A stretch of DNA of 64,000 nt from Caldalkalibacillus mannanilyticus JCM 10596 (GCF_000615945.1 NZ_BAMO01000003.1:124001-188000), one strand, 5' to 3'. Counted from the stretch's first letter, positions 27,005 through 36,549 are shown. Notes: generated from the sequence alone by a model not told the origin. Made by a program: numbers and translations.

Positions 27005-28822
27005 TTAGGCGGACCGCTTATCTTCTTCCTGCATAGCTAAGCGTACTCGCTCAGATAATTCATCTGAACCATGGATCCGAGCCCAAATATGATTAACATA
27101 GGTAGGCATTCCATTCTTATCTGAGATACTAATCAAGTAAATCGCCAAGAAGCTTAACGGAATGGTGAAGATGGATGGAAATGCCAGACTGCCTAAGGTA
27201 GCCCCGAAGGTTCCAGCAGCGAAGACACCTGTTTCCTTTAAGATATTCATGAAGATAAAGAAGATCGTTGAGCCTCCTCCTACCAGCATTCCTGCAATCG
27301 CTCCATTTCGTGTTGTCCTCTTCCACCAGATTGAGCAGAGAAGCATAGGGACAAACGCCCCTCCAGATACCGCAAAAGCCCAGGTAACCATCATAGCAAT
27401 CAAAGAGGGATACGCCTTATCTAATCCCACCGCTGGTATCCCAATTCCGACAAGCAGAGAGAAGATTCCCATAAGCACGACCGCCACTTTCCCTACTACT
27501 ACTTTTTTCCACTCTGGAGCATTTGGATTGATATAGTTTTCATAAATATCATGTCCCCAAGAGGCGGCAGAGGCAATGAGCAGTCCCCCAACTGTTGAAA
27601 ACATCGCGGCAAAGGCTCCAGCCGCCACGTACCCTAAACCAAATTCACCGAATAACAGCTTGCCCAGAACCGGCATAATCTGATCGGACTTAAGCAGTAA
27701 ACCATCCACTGTTAACTGAGCAATACTCGGGTCGCTGGCTGCCAGTTCAGATACATAGGTCCGCCCTCCCCAGCCAACGACTGAGCTCATGATATAAAAG
27801 ATACCAATAAAAGCCAGAACCCATAATGTCGTCAATCGCGCCACTTTACCCGAAGGATTTGTATAATAACGATTCATAATATGAGGTAAGCCCATGGTTC
27901 CCAATACCAGTGCTAAGACCATGGAGAACTGATTTAGCCAATCATAACGGTGACCTGGTTCTTGGAAGGTCATTTCTCTCTCTGGATGCAGTTTGTTCAC
28001 CTGTGGCATTACAACATGGACAGAAGCAGTAGGATCTCCTGAGGCTACCGTTTCTTCTACCTCAGCAAAAGCCTCTGGACTCATGACTTGCTGTGCCTTA
28101 TCATAGGCTCTGCTTCCTTCTTCTCCAGCCATTAATTTTTCCACTGTCATGGTTGCAGGATTGATTAACGGTTGATTTTCAGAAGCATACGTTCCTAAGC
28201 CCTTCACTAACACAGCGATAAAAACAAGAGTCATGGCGGTAAATAGGACCCAGAATTGAATCATCTGATTGAGGGTCGTTCCCTTCATCCCTCCAACTGC
28301 TACATAAAACATCATGATTCCAACCACGACGACGACGCCTGTTTGATACGGACTTAAGCCTAGAAATCCTAAACCGACAAGAACATTCCACGTATTCCCT
28401 GCTCCCACCATCTGTGGAGCAAGATAGAAAATACAGATCAACTGTACCATGACAACTCCAATGACTCGTGCCTTATGACTCTTTCCAAAGCGAGCAAAAA
28501 GAAAATCAGGTATCGTATACTCTCCGAATTTACGTAATGGACTGGCAATAAACAAGACAACGGGAACGAACGCCGCTCCAAATCCGATGGCAAACCACAT
28601 TCCATCTACTCCTGAAGCATATACCGCTGCTGCCACCCCAAGAAATGAAGCCGCTGAAAAATAATCCCCACATATCGCAGTCGAATTTGTCATAAACCCT
28701 ACTTTACGTCCCGCTAAATAGAAATTAGCCGTATTAGAGTTAAACGTTCGCGCATAAATGGATATGGATATGGTTGTTAAAACCAGCAAAAGTACCATTC
28801 CAATGGCCCAAGCATTGATCAT
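27005..28822 (-). CDS. Sodium:solute symporter, cation/acetate (ActP-like) type
   Basis: The protein has 605 residues and about 13 membrane segments. FYLAGRKVGFMTNSTAICGDYFSAASFLG is the usual start of acetate-type SSS symporters. An inserted polar loop of about 80 residues (ENQPLINPATMTVEKLMAG to EMTFQEPGHRYDW) is typical of the long variant. It probably takes up acetate or another short carboxylate with sodium. It lies 30 nt after a DUF485 gene, the usual partner. A candidate cre site at the operon promoter suggests carbon catabolite control. Confidence 0.87.
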   Translation of the reverse strand: MINAWAIGMVLLLVLTTISISIYARTFNSNTANFYLAGRKVGFMTNSTAICGDYFSAASFLGVAAAVYASGVDGMWFAIGFGAAFVPVVLFIASPLRKFGEYTIPDFLFARFGKSHKARVIGVVMVQLICIFYLAPQMVGAGNTWNVLVGLGFLGLSPYQTGVVVVVGIMMFYVAVGGMKGTTLNQMIQFWVLFTAMTLVFIAVLVKGLGTYASENQPLINPATMTVEKLMAGEEGSRAYDKAQQVMSPEAFAEVEETVASGDPTASVHVVMPQVNKLHPEREMTFQEPGHRYDWLNQFSMVLALVLGTMGLPHIMNRYYTNPSGKVARLTTLWVLAFIGIFYIMSSVVGWGGRTYVSELAASDPSIAQLTVDGLLLKSDQIMPVLGKLLFGEFGLGYVAAGAFAAMFSTVGGLLIASAASWGHDIYENYINPNAPEWKKVVVGKVAVVLMGIFSLLVGIGIPAVGLDKAYPSLIAMMVTWAFAVSGGAFVPMLLCSIWWKRTTRNGAIAGMLVGGGSTIFFIFMNILKETGVFAAGTFGATLGSLAFPSIFTIPLSFLAIYLISISDKNGMPTYVNHIWARIHGSDELSERVRLAMQEEDKRSA

Positions 28823-28852
28823 TTACATCCCTCATCTCTGATTAAATTAAAT

Positions 28853-29176
28853 TTAGTACTTCCCTTTTTTAATGAAATCATCTAATTTATTCGCTTTTTG
28901 CACAAAGACATAAGCAAGCAGCCAATAGAAAATATGAAAGAGAAGGAGCGTCGTCCAAAAATTCAGGGTCAAGCCCCCAATCAATGGTTTCCCATACCAC
29001 CACTCTGCTGTTCCACCTAAAAACGGAATTAACAACGTAACGAAAAAGAAGACAGCACCATAGCTAAAACTGAGCTTCTTTTGAGCTTGAAATGATTGCT
29101 CGACAAGTGCCATCTCTTCTTCCGTAACCAGCTGTACCCTGCTTTCTTCTTTGGAAATCTCCTTTTTTAGAGCCAT
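28853..29176 (-). CDS. DUF485 membrane protein (YjcH-like)
   Basis: The protein has 107 residues and two membrane segments (YGAVFFFVTLLIPFLGG and LTLNFWTTLLLFHIFYWLLAYVFV). Family members precede acetate symporter genes, as here, and may assist them. AAAGGGGG sits 9 nt before the ATG. It heads the two-gene operon. Confidence 0.87.
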   Translation of the reverse strand: MALKKEISKEESRVQLVTEEEMALVEQSFQAQKKLSFSYGAVFFFVTLLIPFLGGTAEWWYGKPLIGGLTLNFWTTLLLFHIFYWLLAYVFVQKANKLDDFIKKGKY

Positions 29177-29240
29177 GTTTCATTCCCCCTTTGCCTTTTT
29201 CGATGATCAGATTTATAAGACCTATTCTAGCTCCCCTCAG

Positions 29241-29266
29241 TTGTAAGCGCTTTACTTAGAATTATA
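29241..29266 (-). promoter_or_regulatory. Candidate CcpA (cre) site beside the -10 of the DUF485-symporter operon
   Basis: TTGTAAGCGCTTTACT (29241-29256) holds the near-palindrome GTAAGCGCTTTAC with the AAGCGCTT core of cre sites. A TATAAT (minus strand, 29261-29266) lies immediately upstream, so the site covers the likely start of transcription. The last two bases deviate from the consensus TGWAANCGNTNWCA. Confidence 0.5.
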
Positions 29267-29329
29267 ATGTCATTATTCAAAAAATTGTCACATTTAACCT
29301 GAGATGCTGAATTCTTGACGTGAAATGAC

Positions 29330-29358
29330 AAAAAACCAGTCCGAAATTGAACTGGTTT
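29330..29358 (-). terminator. Terminator downstream of yfkD
   Basis: AAACCAGT (29333-29340) pairs with ACTGGTTT (29351-29358), and the minus strand continues with a T-run. A second hairpin, CCATCAGGTGGA/TCCATCTGATGG (29384-29413), lies between it and the stop codon. Confidence 0.65.
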
Positions 29359-29426
29359 CATCCGCTTTTTTCATCACGTTCTACCCATCAGGTGGAGGAA
29401 AATCCATCTGATGGAGGTCCACTTTA

Positions 29427-30230
29427 TCACTTAGGCTGGTCGGTTAATAAATACTTAAATGTCAGTCGATCTTGGACAGGAATCCAAGCTCCTACTCCTT
29501 TTTGCGTCACATTCTTGACAACTAATTTCTTCTGGCTTCCCTTCATTTGAAGGTACACTTCGCCATAAGTCACAATCCCTCGTTCATTGACGGCAGGCAT
29601 ATACGCCTTTAAATATCCTACTTTTCTAGGGGGAATTTTCATCATGGTTTCATGCTTTGTTCCCTTTCCTACTGTACTTTTAAACGAAATATTTAAACCT
29701 GTCTTTTGTTTCGCAGAGGAAATCATGAGCTTTTTGACATCACTTTCTGCTAGCACGTCCGTGGTAAGTCCCCCAGCAGCCGTAAATTCTTCATTTTGTT
29801 CAAACGAAATTTCTCCTGTTTGATTCCCTCCACGATTATCCAGTTTGTTTGAATTGGCTAGCTTATACTCCCAATTGACTGAGGTTTCCTTCGATTCATA
29901 GCTTAACGGCCAATTTCCTAAATAAATATTTGCCCGAAAGCCAAAAGCAAACTTTGAGCCTTGCATGCTCGTTTCATTTAACAAACGAATTAAATTTGGA
30001 TTATCGATTTTATAATCAGTCGTTTGGAATAGCTCCGCTGTAGATGGACTAGGTTGGACATACTCAGGGTCTTCATCAGGATTAGGGTAGGTATTTTGTC
30101 TTGAGATATCCCTAAGCGAATCAGGTGCTTTTATTCCTTGTTCTTCAGCGACCACAGCAGTAGAATGCATTGTGATCAACCCAAAAAGAAGAAAAAATAT
30201 AAATACCATCAAGAGATGTGATCTGCGCAT
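29427..30230 (-). CDS. yfkD: YfkD-like secreted protein
   Basis: The protein has about 267 residues. The signal peptide RRSHLLMVFIFFLLFGLITMH ends near VVAEEQ. The mature part matches YfkD-like proteins: LLNETSMQGSKFAFGFRANIYLG, WEYKLANSNKLDNRG, PPRKVGYLKAYMPAVNERG and VGAWIPVQDRLTFKYL. The function is unknown. ATG at 30230 is 7 nt after AAGGAGA; ATG at 30236 is too close. Confidence 0.87.
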   Translation of the reverse strand: MRRSHLLMVFIFFLLFGLITMHSTAVVAEEQGIKAPDSLRDISRQNTYPNPDEDPEYVQPSPSTAELFQTTDYKIDNPNLIRLLNETSMQGSKFAFGFRANIYLGNWPLSYESKETSVNWEYKLANSNKLDNRGGNQTGEISFEQNEEFTAAGGLTTDVLAESDVKKLMISSAKQKTGLNISFKSTVGKGTKHETMMKIPPRKVGYLKAYMPAVNERGIVTYGEVYLQMKGSQKKLVVKNVTQKGVGAWIPVQDRLTFKYLLTDQPK

Positions 30231-30333
30231 GCTCATTCTCCTTCTTTTTAATTTTTGTTTTTAGTATTAACCTAAAGTGGTATAATTTATTTATCGCAAA
30301 GTTTAAACTACTGAAGGAGTGTTTGAAAAGAAA

Positions 30334-30903
30334 ATGGTATATCATATCGTTCGTTTTTGTGTAAAAATGTGGCTTTACCTTCGTTTTAAAGTTTCGATCA
30401 AAGGACTTGAACATATTCCAGACAAAGGGTGTATTTTAGCCATGAATCATACAAGCAATTATGATTCCTTACTGGTAGGTACACATACCCCAAGAAAAAT
30501 GTACATTATGGCAAAAGAAGAGCTATTCAAAAAGCGTTTCTTTGCTTGGTTGATTTCTGAGATGGGTGCTTTTCCTGTAAAAAGAGAACAAGCTGATTTA
30601 AAATCATTAAAACATACACTTAAATTAGTTAAAGATGGGAACATTTTTTCTATTTTCATTGAAGGCACTCGATCAAAAACAGGCGAAATGGGCGCGCCCA
30701 AAAAAGGAATTGGCTTTATCGTTAGCAAGAGCAATGCCCCTGTCATTCCTACCTATGTCTATGGAGCCAAGGGAAAATGGTTTAAAAAAGCCGGAGTGAT
30801 TTTTGGTCAGCCCCTTCATTTAGATGAAGGCTTAGACTATGAAGAAATTGCCCAAAGAATCACTCAAGCGATTCAAAAATTAAAAGTAGAACTACATTCA
30901 TAG
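30334..30903 (+). CDS. plsC: 1-acyl-sn-glycerol-3-phosphate acyltransferase (PlsC family)
   Basis: This enzyme adds the second acyl chain to lysophosphatidic acid at the cytoplasmic membrane face. The acyltransferase boxes are NHTSNYDS (HxxxxD) and FIEGTRSKTGEM (EGTRS), followed by GIGFIVSKSNAPVIPTYVYG. An N-terminal hydrophobic region anchors it. ATG 30334 lies 14 nt after GGAG; GTG 30319 overlaps that site. The protein is 189 residues, normal for the short form. Confidence 0.88.
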   Translation: MVYHIVRFCVKMWLYLRFKVSIKGLEHIPDKGCILAMNHTSNYDSLLVGTHTPRKMYIMAKEELFKKRFFAWLISEMGAFPVKREQADLKSLKHTLKLVKDGNIFSIFIEGTRSKTGEMGAPKKGIGFIVSKSNAPVIPTYVYGAKGKWFKKAGVIFGQPLHLDEGLDYEEIAQRITQAIQKLKVELHS

Positions 30904-30911
30904 CTTACATA

Positions 30912-30947
30912 GGGTTGCCTACATTTCTTTTGTAGACAACCCTTTTT
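30912..30947 (+). terminator. Rho-independent terminator of plsC
   Basis: GGGTTG plus CTACA pairs with TGTAG plus CAACCC with a 7-nt loop, and TTTTT follows. Confidence 0.85.
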
Positions 30948-31044
30948 CTTTGCTTGCCACTCGTTAAGATGAAACAAAAAACCTTCTCCGTTCTTCAAAA
31001 CTTCATTTTCTTTATGGTCCATTATTTGGATGATTAAAAGTTCA

Positions 31045-31071
31045 AAAAAATGTTACTTTTCCCTCCGATAA
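31045..31071 (+). promoter_or_regulatory. Candidate sigma-D (motility sigma) promoter of the chemoreceptor gene
   Basis: TCCGATAA (31064-31071) resembles the sigma-D -10 GCCGATAT. AAAA lies 15 nt upstream where TAAA is expected. Chemoreceptors are usual members of this regulon. The -35 match is weak because it sits in an A-run. Confidence 0.45.
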
Positions 31072-31119
31072 TCTATATATAGTGCTACAACTTTTGATCA
31101 TTTCAGGGAGGCTGTGAAC

Positions 31120-33177
31120 ATGTTAAAGAAGGTCTTACATCAAGTATCCAGCAGCATCATGTTAAAGATGGTTTTATCATTATTTATCATCTCTTTGCTC
31201 TTCTTTTCTGTTTTTGGCTATCTATTATACTCCTATTCAAACAGCATCTGGGCAACAGAAATTGAAAACAGCCTGAACCTGCAAAGCAAGAACATCGCAG
31301 AGCAACTCCATTCTCTTCTGAATGAAAAAGTAACCATCGTCAATCAAATGACAACCAATCAAGATTTAGTCCATTTTTTACTAGCAGATGTGAAAAGAGA
31401 TTCAGCAAAGGAATATGAGGACTATGCTACCGTCATGGGCACACTTAATGCCATTGCCGCAACAGATTCTGATCTAGGACTGGTATGGCTTGTTCATGAA
31501 TCAGGCAATTTTGTCATGGGAGATCATGACACCTTCACCAATCCTGATTGGAATCTCAAGGCTCGTCCTTGGTATCCAGCCGCTGCAGCTTCTGAAGATG
31601 TTGTATTTACCGAACCGTATATCGACGCTATAACGGGAGATCTCGTCATTAGTGCAACACAAAAAGTGATGGAAAACGGAGTAGACAAGGGCTTTGTCGC
31701 CGTCGATATTTTTCTAGACAAGCTTCCAGACATTATGCAATCTTATCAAATGGGGGAAACAGGCTACACATTCCTTCTGTCTAAATCGGGTACGATTCTC
31801 TACCATCCAGAGAATGATCTCGTTATGAATGACAACCTTGGAGAGAGTCATCCATACTTACATGAGGTTCTGCAAGCAATGATTCAAGGTCAAGAAGGAG
31901 TGAAGCTCGTTAAAGGCAATGGAAAAGAGGAATACATTTCTTATTTACCAGTAAAGAATACAGACTGGGCAGTAGGAGTGGCAATCTCCGAAAAAGAAGC
32001 AACGCAGATGCTTCGAAATTTTGACCAAGTCCTCATCATCGGACTATTTATTGGCGCTATCTTACTTGCCTTCATCGTATATCTGGCTATGAGAAGTATG
32101 CTAAGTCGTATTTTACAAATATCCAACACGTTACATGTTTTAGCGACTGGTGATCTCACACCAAGATTGAAGGTTCACTATCAAGATGAGCTTGGACAAG
32201 CAGCAAATAACTTAAATGAAATGATTGAATCCTTCTCTAGTACCTTACAAGAAACGAATGAAGTGGTTGAACTGCTTGCTAACTCTTCAACACACTTAAA
32301 TACTGTTTCTGAAGAAACCACTCAAGCTTCAGAAGGAATCAAGAACGTTATGCAACAAGTCGTTCATGGTGCCGAAAACCAATATGAAGGGGCAAGTCAA
32401 ATTCTTCAAGCCATGGAGGACATGTCAGCTGGGGTTCATCGAGTGGCTTCCTCTACTACGTCCGTTGCCAATTTAACTAGCAGCTCTCTGGAGGATGTCG
32501 ATAGAGGGAACCGACTTTTAGAAGATACGATCTCACAAATGCTTCGTATTCAAAAATCGGTAGGAGAAGCTTCTCAGGATATGGATAAGCTAAAAAAGCT
32601 TTCTCAGCAGATCGATACCATTGTCGGAGTCATCTCGGACATCTCCGCTCAAACACAGCTTCTCTCTCTAAATGCTTCGATTGAAGCAGCCAGAGCAGGA
32701 GAGCACGGAAGAGGCTTCGCCGTCGTGGCAAGCGAAGTGAAAAAACTTGCCGAACAAACAGATCAATCCGTCGGAACGATCACTGAGATGATCAAGGAAG
32801 TACAAGCTATGACCACCTCAACTGCGTTGACCATGTCAGCCAGTGTTGCCGATGTTGAACAAGGCTCTCTTTCTATTGGGCGAGCAGGAGAAATGTTCCA
32901 CAACACGTATGAAAGCTTCCGTGAAATTACCGATCAAACTCAAGAGGTATCCGCTGCCTCCGAAGAAATGTCGGCAGGAACAGAAGAGGTCACCGCTTCA
33001 ATGGATGAGATCAAGAGTGTTACACACTCCACATTGAAAGGCAGCCAAGAAGTGTTTGACTCCGTCACAGAGCAGCTTCAATCTATTCAAGAAATTGCAG
33101 AATCCGCTACAAAGCTAAGCCAAGTGTCAGCTCAATTACGTCAGAAACTATCTACTTTTAAAATCAATTCTAATTAA
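31120..33177 (+). CDS. Methyl-accepting chemotaxis protein (Cache-HAMP-MCP)
   Basis: The protein has about 685 residues. The first membrane helix is [18 protein letters not shown] double-Cache extracellular sensor follows, with DPDWN-like [15 protein letters not shown] and [15 protein letters not shown]. The second helix is [24 protein letters not shown] ([21 protein letters not shown]) and the signalling domain follow, with the hairpin tip [26 protein letters not shown] shortened here from its longer conserved run. It signals to CheA-CheW. ATG 31120 is 8 nt after GGGAG. The ligand is unknown; Cache sensors often bind amino or organic acids. Confidence 0.93.
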   Translation: MLKKVLHQVSSSIMLKMVLSLFIISLLFFSVFGYLLYSYSNSIWATEIENSLNLQSKNIAEQLHSLLNEKVTIVNQMTTNQDLVHFLLADVKRDSAKEYEDYATVMGTLNAIAATDSDLGLVWLVHESGNFVMGDHDTFTNPDWNLKARPWYPAAAASEDVVFTEPYIDAITGDLVISATQKVMENGVDKGFVAVDIFLDKLPDIMQSYQMGETGYTFLLSKSGTILYHPENDLVMNDNLGESHPYLHEVLQAMIQGQEGVKLVKGNGKEEYISYLPVKNTDWAVGVAISEKEATQMLRNFDQVLIIGLFIGAILLAFIVYLAMRSMLSRILQISNTLHVLATGDLTPRLKVHYQDELGQAANNLNEMIESFSSTLQETNEVVELLANSSTHLNTVSEETTQASEGIKNVMQQVVHGAENQYEGASQILQAMEDMSAGVHRVASSTTSVANLTSSSLEDVDRGNRLLEDTISQMLRIQKSVGEASQDMDKLKKLSQQIDTIVGVISDISAQTQLLSLNASIEAARAGEHGRGFAVVASEVKKLAEQTDQSVGTITEMIKEVQAMTTSTALTMSASVADVEQGSLSIGRAGEMFHNTYESFREITDQTQEVSAASEEMSAGTEEVTASMDEIKSVTHSTLKGSQEVFDSVTEQLQSIQEIAESATKLSQVSAQLRQKLSTFKINSN

Positions 33178-33206
33178 CGAAAGAAAAGAGCCCATTATTA
33201 AGACGA

Positions 33207-33250
33207 AATCCTCTGCTCTAGCCACCGTCGCTGGAGCAGGGGATTTTTTT
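33207..33250 (+). terminator. Terminator of the chemoreceptor gene, overlapping the MFS gene 3' end
   Basis: AAATCCTCTGCTC (33207-33219) pairs with GAGCAGGGATTT (33235-33246) with a one-base bulge, followed by a T-run. The last codons and stop of the convergent MFS gene lie inside this hairpin. Confidence 0.8.
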
Positions 33251-34495
33251 CTTCATGATATTCGTTGTCTGATAGTATTTAGATTTTGACGATTGTAAAC
33301 TAAATACACATAGGATCATTGAAGTTAAGAACATAAATAAAGTCCCTATTATAACTGCAATTTGTATTGAAATAGTTTGTGCAACAAATCCAAAAATCAC
33401 AGTTGTTATAATAATTAAAACAGCTTGGAGCAAACCATATAAGCTCACTATCCTTCCCATAACATCAACAGGGATATTATTTTGGTAGAATGTATGAAAG
33501 CCTGTGTTGGCAAAAGCAAGGAAAAAGGCAAGGACAAAAAATCCTAAAGCTGCCATTACAAAAGAGCTTGAAAAGGCATAAATAAGATAACCAGCAGAAA
33601 CGAAAATGGAGCCTAATCCAATTAATATTGAAATGGCTATCTTTTTTACGAACACAGTATTAATAAAGGCTCCTATAACAATGCCTGCCCCAGCAATACT
33701 TACCAAAAATCCATAATCGCTATCTGATAATTGAAGGATTTCTTTCGCAAAAGCAGCTTCAAGTGAATCGACAGCTGCTGTCATAACAATAACAGTACTA
33801 AATAAGAAGTAAATCAACATAATATAAACATGCTTTTGACTAAAATTTAATACCATATTCAAATCCTGTTTTAATAGGGCAAACGATAATTTTTCATCCT
33901 TAAAATCAGTTATTTTATTCTTTTCGAGATTAGGCATTAAAAAAGTAATTAATCCTGATAAAAATAATGCAATCGCATTAATATAAATAGCAATGATAGG
34001 AGTCCCTACTATAAATAGTAGCCCAGCAACAGCTGGACCAAGAAGGAAGGCTCCTGAGTCAATTAAACTTCGAAGAGAATTAAACCGTTTTCTTTGTTCA
34101 GACGGAATCAATTTAGTAATATACGTTATCGATGTTGGACTGAACATTGAACTTGCCATATTTATTAGAAAAACAAGGAAATACATCAACCATAGCGAAT
34201 GATAGATTAACCAAGGTAATAGGAAAATACATATGGCTCGAAATAAATCAAGGAAGATCATCAAATTTCTTTTATTTAAACGGTCAATAATGCTTCCTGA
34301 CCAAAAATTTGTAACTACGGTGGCTAAAGGTATAAGAATATAAAGCACTGCTACTGCAAGTGGAGAACCAGTCATTTCGAATACAATTAAATTCAGTGCA
34401 ATTAAAAAGACCCATGCACCAATATTAGAAACTCCAATTCCTAATAATAAAATAGCTGGATACTTCCACGATTGTGTTAATCCTTTTAGATTCAT
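33218..34495 (-). CDS. MFS transporter (drug-efflux-like)
   Basis: The protein has 425 residues and about 12 membrane segments. GSIIDRLNKRNLMIFLDLFRA is the loop 2-3 motif A region. FSPTSITYITKLIPSEQRKRFNSLRSLIDSGA and DVMGRIVSLYGLLQA resemble the macrolide-efflux (MefA/TetV-like) branch. ATG 34495 follows AGGAGGG; an upstream extension to 34561 is not needed. The gene is visibly more AT-rich than its neighbours, and its last residues (KKKIPCSSDGG) are read through the chemoreceptor terminator. This suggests a recent arrival whose original stop was replaced. The substrate is unknown. Confidence 0.85.
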   Translation of the reverse strand: MNLKGLTQSWKYPAILLLGIGVSNIGAWVFLIALNLIVFEMTGSPLAVAVLYILIPLATVVTNFWSGSIIDRLNKRNLMIFLDLFRAICIFLLPWLIYHSLWLMYFLVFLINMASSMFSPTSITYITKLIPSEQRKRFNSLRSLIDSGAFLLGPAVAGLLFIVGTPIIAIYINAIALFLSGLITFLMPNLEKNKITDFKDEKLSFALLKQDLNMVLNFSQKHVYIMLIYFLFSTVIVMTAAVDSLEAAFAKEILQLSDSDYGFLVSIAGAGIVIGAFINTVFVKKIAISILIGLGSIFVSAGYLIYAFSSSFVMAALGFFVLAFFLAFANTGFHTFYQNNIPVDVMGRIVSLYGLLQAVLIIITTVIFGFVAQTISIQIAVIIGTLFMFLTSMILCVFSLQSSKSKYYQTTNIMKKKIPCSSDGG

Positions 34496-34579
34496 TGATG
34501 CCCTCCTAAAAATCCACATGGGGGCGAAATCTCCTATTTCCAATAATTCGAATTTCTCCATGTTTTCTGTTTTGAAACG

Positions 34580-36067
34580 TTAACGCTTGTTAAGCGAATG
34601 TTCACTTAAAATAGAGATACGCCACAGATCTATATTCCCATTAGAGAAGCCACTTCCATTGACAGAGCGTTTCGGGAATATTTCCTGGTTCATATCATCA
34701 TAGGGAATCCAACCAAAAAGCAGGTAGGATTCGAGTAGAAAAGGAGTAAAAATAGAAGAACGTTGTTTGGCTGATTGAACTTTTGTAAATGGGGTAATAA
34801 AGGAAACCCACTCATCTGACAGGGGCAATACCCCATAGGATGATGATAGAGTCACTTTTTTTTCCATTTGTACACTAGGTTCATAGGTATGCACTCCACC
34901 TGAAACAGAATACCTTCTATCTCTAACCATGTAGAAGCTCATCGCACTCACTTGGTCATCTGGGTCAATATTCCATACAATATGGTGGGTTGCAGGATTT
35001 TTCTTATCTAACCTCCACAATTCAGGATAGCCCTTTGTCTTCATATAGACCATTTTCCATTGATGATGCTGCCATACCCAAAAGCTTTTGCCATAATCAT
35101 TAGCTTCAGAAATATATGGTACAAATACATGTCTTTCATCGAGAAAAAGCTTCTCTTGTATGACACTAACATTGGCTTTAGGATTGACACGATGAATCTC
35201 TTTTATCAGCTCTTCATCTGTCGGAAAGGGAGTAGGGGAGAGAAATACCACCAATAAATCATGACTGAAAGAGCCAAAGTACCGATACCAACAGCTATCC
35301 AACGCTTTTTCTTGATCATGATTCATTCCTCCCTTGAAAGGCTCTTCAGAGCGAAAATAATATTGGTTTTGTGGTGTAGAAATTAAAATCCCCTTTCCAT
35401 CCGCCTCAACATAAATCATGGTGCTCAAACCATAGCCCCAGCTTGCCTCGGTTCCTAGTAATAGATAGGGAAATCGTTCCTTTCGTTGATTGGCTGGCGT
35501 TCCCATATACGTTTCTTCATACCATTGTTCATTAAAGAAGGAGGCTTCTTTCATCTTGTCGAGTTGTTCTAATACTTGATCTACAGTGAGCGACTCATTG
35601 TCAGCAGAAGGGTGAATCGGCTGAATCAGCGCTTTATCCACATTTGAGATATATGTAGTGAGTTCGTCTTTAGGATACACGACTCCATGTAGAAGGAGCG
35701 CAAGCAGCGTAGCCAGTAAGAAAATGAAGTTTGCTCCAAAGCCTAACCAAGCATAGGGACGATACAGCTTCCACTGCTCTCTCTTTCGCTTTAGAAACGC
35801 AAACAAAATCCACACCCCTAGAGGTAAAAGCGGAATTTTGATGATTTCATTGTCTAGCTGCCAATCTATTGAAAAAGAAAAGATCCCTACTAGAAAAATG
35901 GTAACGACTTTCCAAACCTTCGGTACCTTCGATTTCGTTCGATAGATACGATATACCACTATTCCTATGAACAGCCATGCACTAAATCCTGTTAGAAGTG
36001 CAATCACATTCAGATTTCCCAAAAAATCATATCCTTTCTTGTACGGATAGAATACACCTAAAGCCAA
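34580..36067 (-). CDS. Membrane protein of unknown function with large extracellular domain
   Basis: The protein has 495 residues. Three or four membrane segments lie in the first ~140 residues (VIALLTGFSAWLFIGIVVYRIY, VVTIFLVGIFSFSIDW, IPLLPLGVWILFAF, FGANFIFLLATLLALLLHG). A ~350-residue polar domain follows, with many Trp and Tyr residues and no recognised family. The TTG at 36067 has AAAAGGGA almost abutting. A TTG at residue 16 with AAAGGA 9 nt upstream may be the true start. The gene neighbours the MFS gene on the same strand with an 84-nt gap. Confidence 0.7.
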   Translation of the reverse strand: MALGVFYPYKKGYDFLGNLNVIALLTGFSAWLFIGIVVYRIYRTKSKVPKVWKVVTIFLVGIFSFSIDWQLDNEIIKIPLLPLGVWILFAFLKRKREQWKLYRPYAWLGFGANFIFLLATLLALLLHGVVYPKDELTTYISNVDKALIQPIHPSADNESLTVDQVLEQLDKMKEASFFNEQWYEETYMGTPANQRKERFPYLLLGTEASWGYGLSTMIYVEADGKGILISTPQNQYYFRSEEPFKGGMNHDQEKALDSCWYRYFGSFSHDLLVVFLSPTPFPTDEELIKEIHRVNPKANVSVIQEKLFLDERHVFVPYISEANDYGKSFWVWQHHQWKMVYMKTKGYPELWRLDKKNPATHHIVWNIDPDDQVSAMSFYMVRDRRYSVSGGVHTYEPSVQMEKKVTLSSSYGVLPLSDEWVSFITPFTKVQSAKQRSSIFTPFLLESYLLFGWIPYDDMNQEIFPKRSVNGSGFSNGNIDLWRISILSEHSLNKR

Positions 36068-36125
36068 TCCCTTTTAAAAATTATAATTATTTTCATGTCA
36101 GAATCCCAGCAGAAAAAGATAAAGA

Positions 36126-36146
36126 GCTGTCGAAAATTTTGACAGC
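36126..36146 (-). terminator. Hairpin downstream of the ParE-like gene
   Basis: GCTGTC (36126-36131) pairs with GACAGC (36141-36146), and TCTTTATCTTTTT follows on the minus strand. The stem is short. Confidence 0.45.
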
Positions 36147-36187
36147 CCAAAGAGTTCACTATATTTCATTGATGTTGCTATGGTGAC

Positions 36188-36379
36188 CTAATCTAAGTTC
36201 ATATTGAATTCTTGAGCTTGATGAAATACCCTTAATATATCGACAGTATCTTCAGCATTAATCCTGTAAATAATTCGAGTAACCACGACCGATGCATATC
36301 GTTCAGAATCAAAAGAAATATAATCTGATATTCTCTCCAGATCATTTATTGCATCTGGTGACCAAATTAAGTGAGCCAC
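36188..36379 (-). CDS. ParE/RelE-type toxin, internally shortened
   Basis: The N-terminus MAHLIWSPDAINDLERISDYISFDS is a standard ParE/RelE start, and the C-terminus RIIYRINAEDTVDILRVFHQAQEF is a standard ParE end. Family proteins have ~95 residues; this one has 63. About 35 residues between YASVVV and RIIYRI, normally carrying the xxFPxxGRxVPE region, are missing while the frame is intact. That is best explained by an in-frame deletion. It overlaps the antitoxin-like gene by 13 nt. It is probably inactive as a toxin. Confidence 0.7.
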   Translation of the reverse strand: MAHLIWSPDAINDLERISDYISFDSERYASVVVTRIIYRINAEDTVDILRVFHQAQEFNMNLD

Positions 36380-36549
36380 TTTTTAAATTTTTCCTTTACC
36401 TGATTATGAGGAATTCCTTTGCCTTCATCAATCTGTTTGATAGCAGATTCAATCTTAGCTCTAATATAAAGTTTTTCCATCACATCATCAACTGTAGTAT
36501 TATCAGGCATATTCTTTATCATGTCAATGATTTCCTGTTTTGTGCTCAT
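36367..36549 (-). CDS. Antitoxin-like protein of the ParE partner family
   Basis: The protein has 60 residues. It starts MSTKQEIIDMIKNMPDNTTVDDVMEKLYIRAKIESAIKQIDEGKG in broken form and ends VKEKFKKWL. This pattern is common in small genes directly upstream of parE-type toxins in Firmicutes. Its full length supports an intact antitoxin kept beside a deleted toxin. It is likely autoregulated in complex, as in other type II modules. Confidence 0.68.
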   Translation of the reverse strand: MSTKQEIIDMIKNMPDNTTVDDVMEKLYIRAKIESAIKQIDEGKGIPHNQVKEKFKKWLT

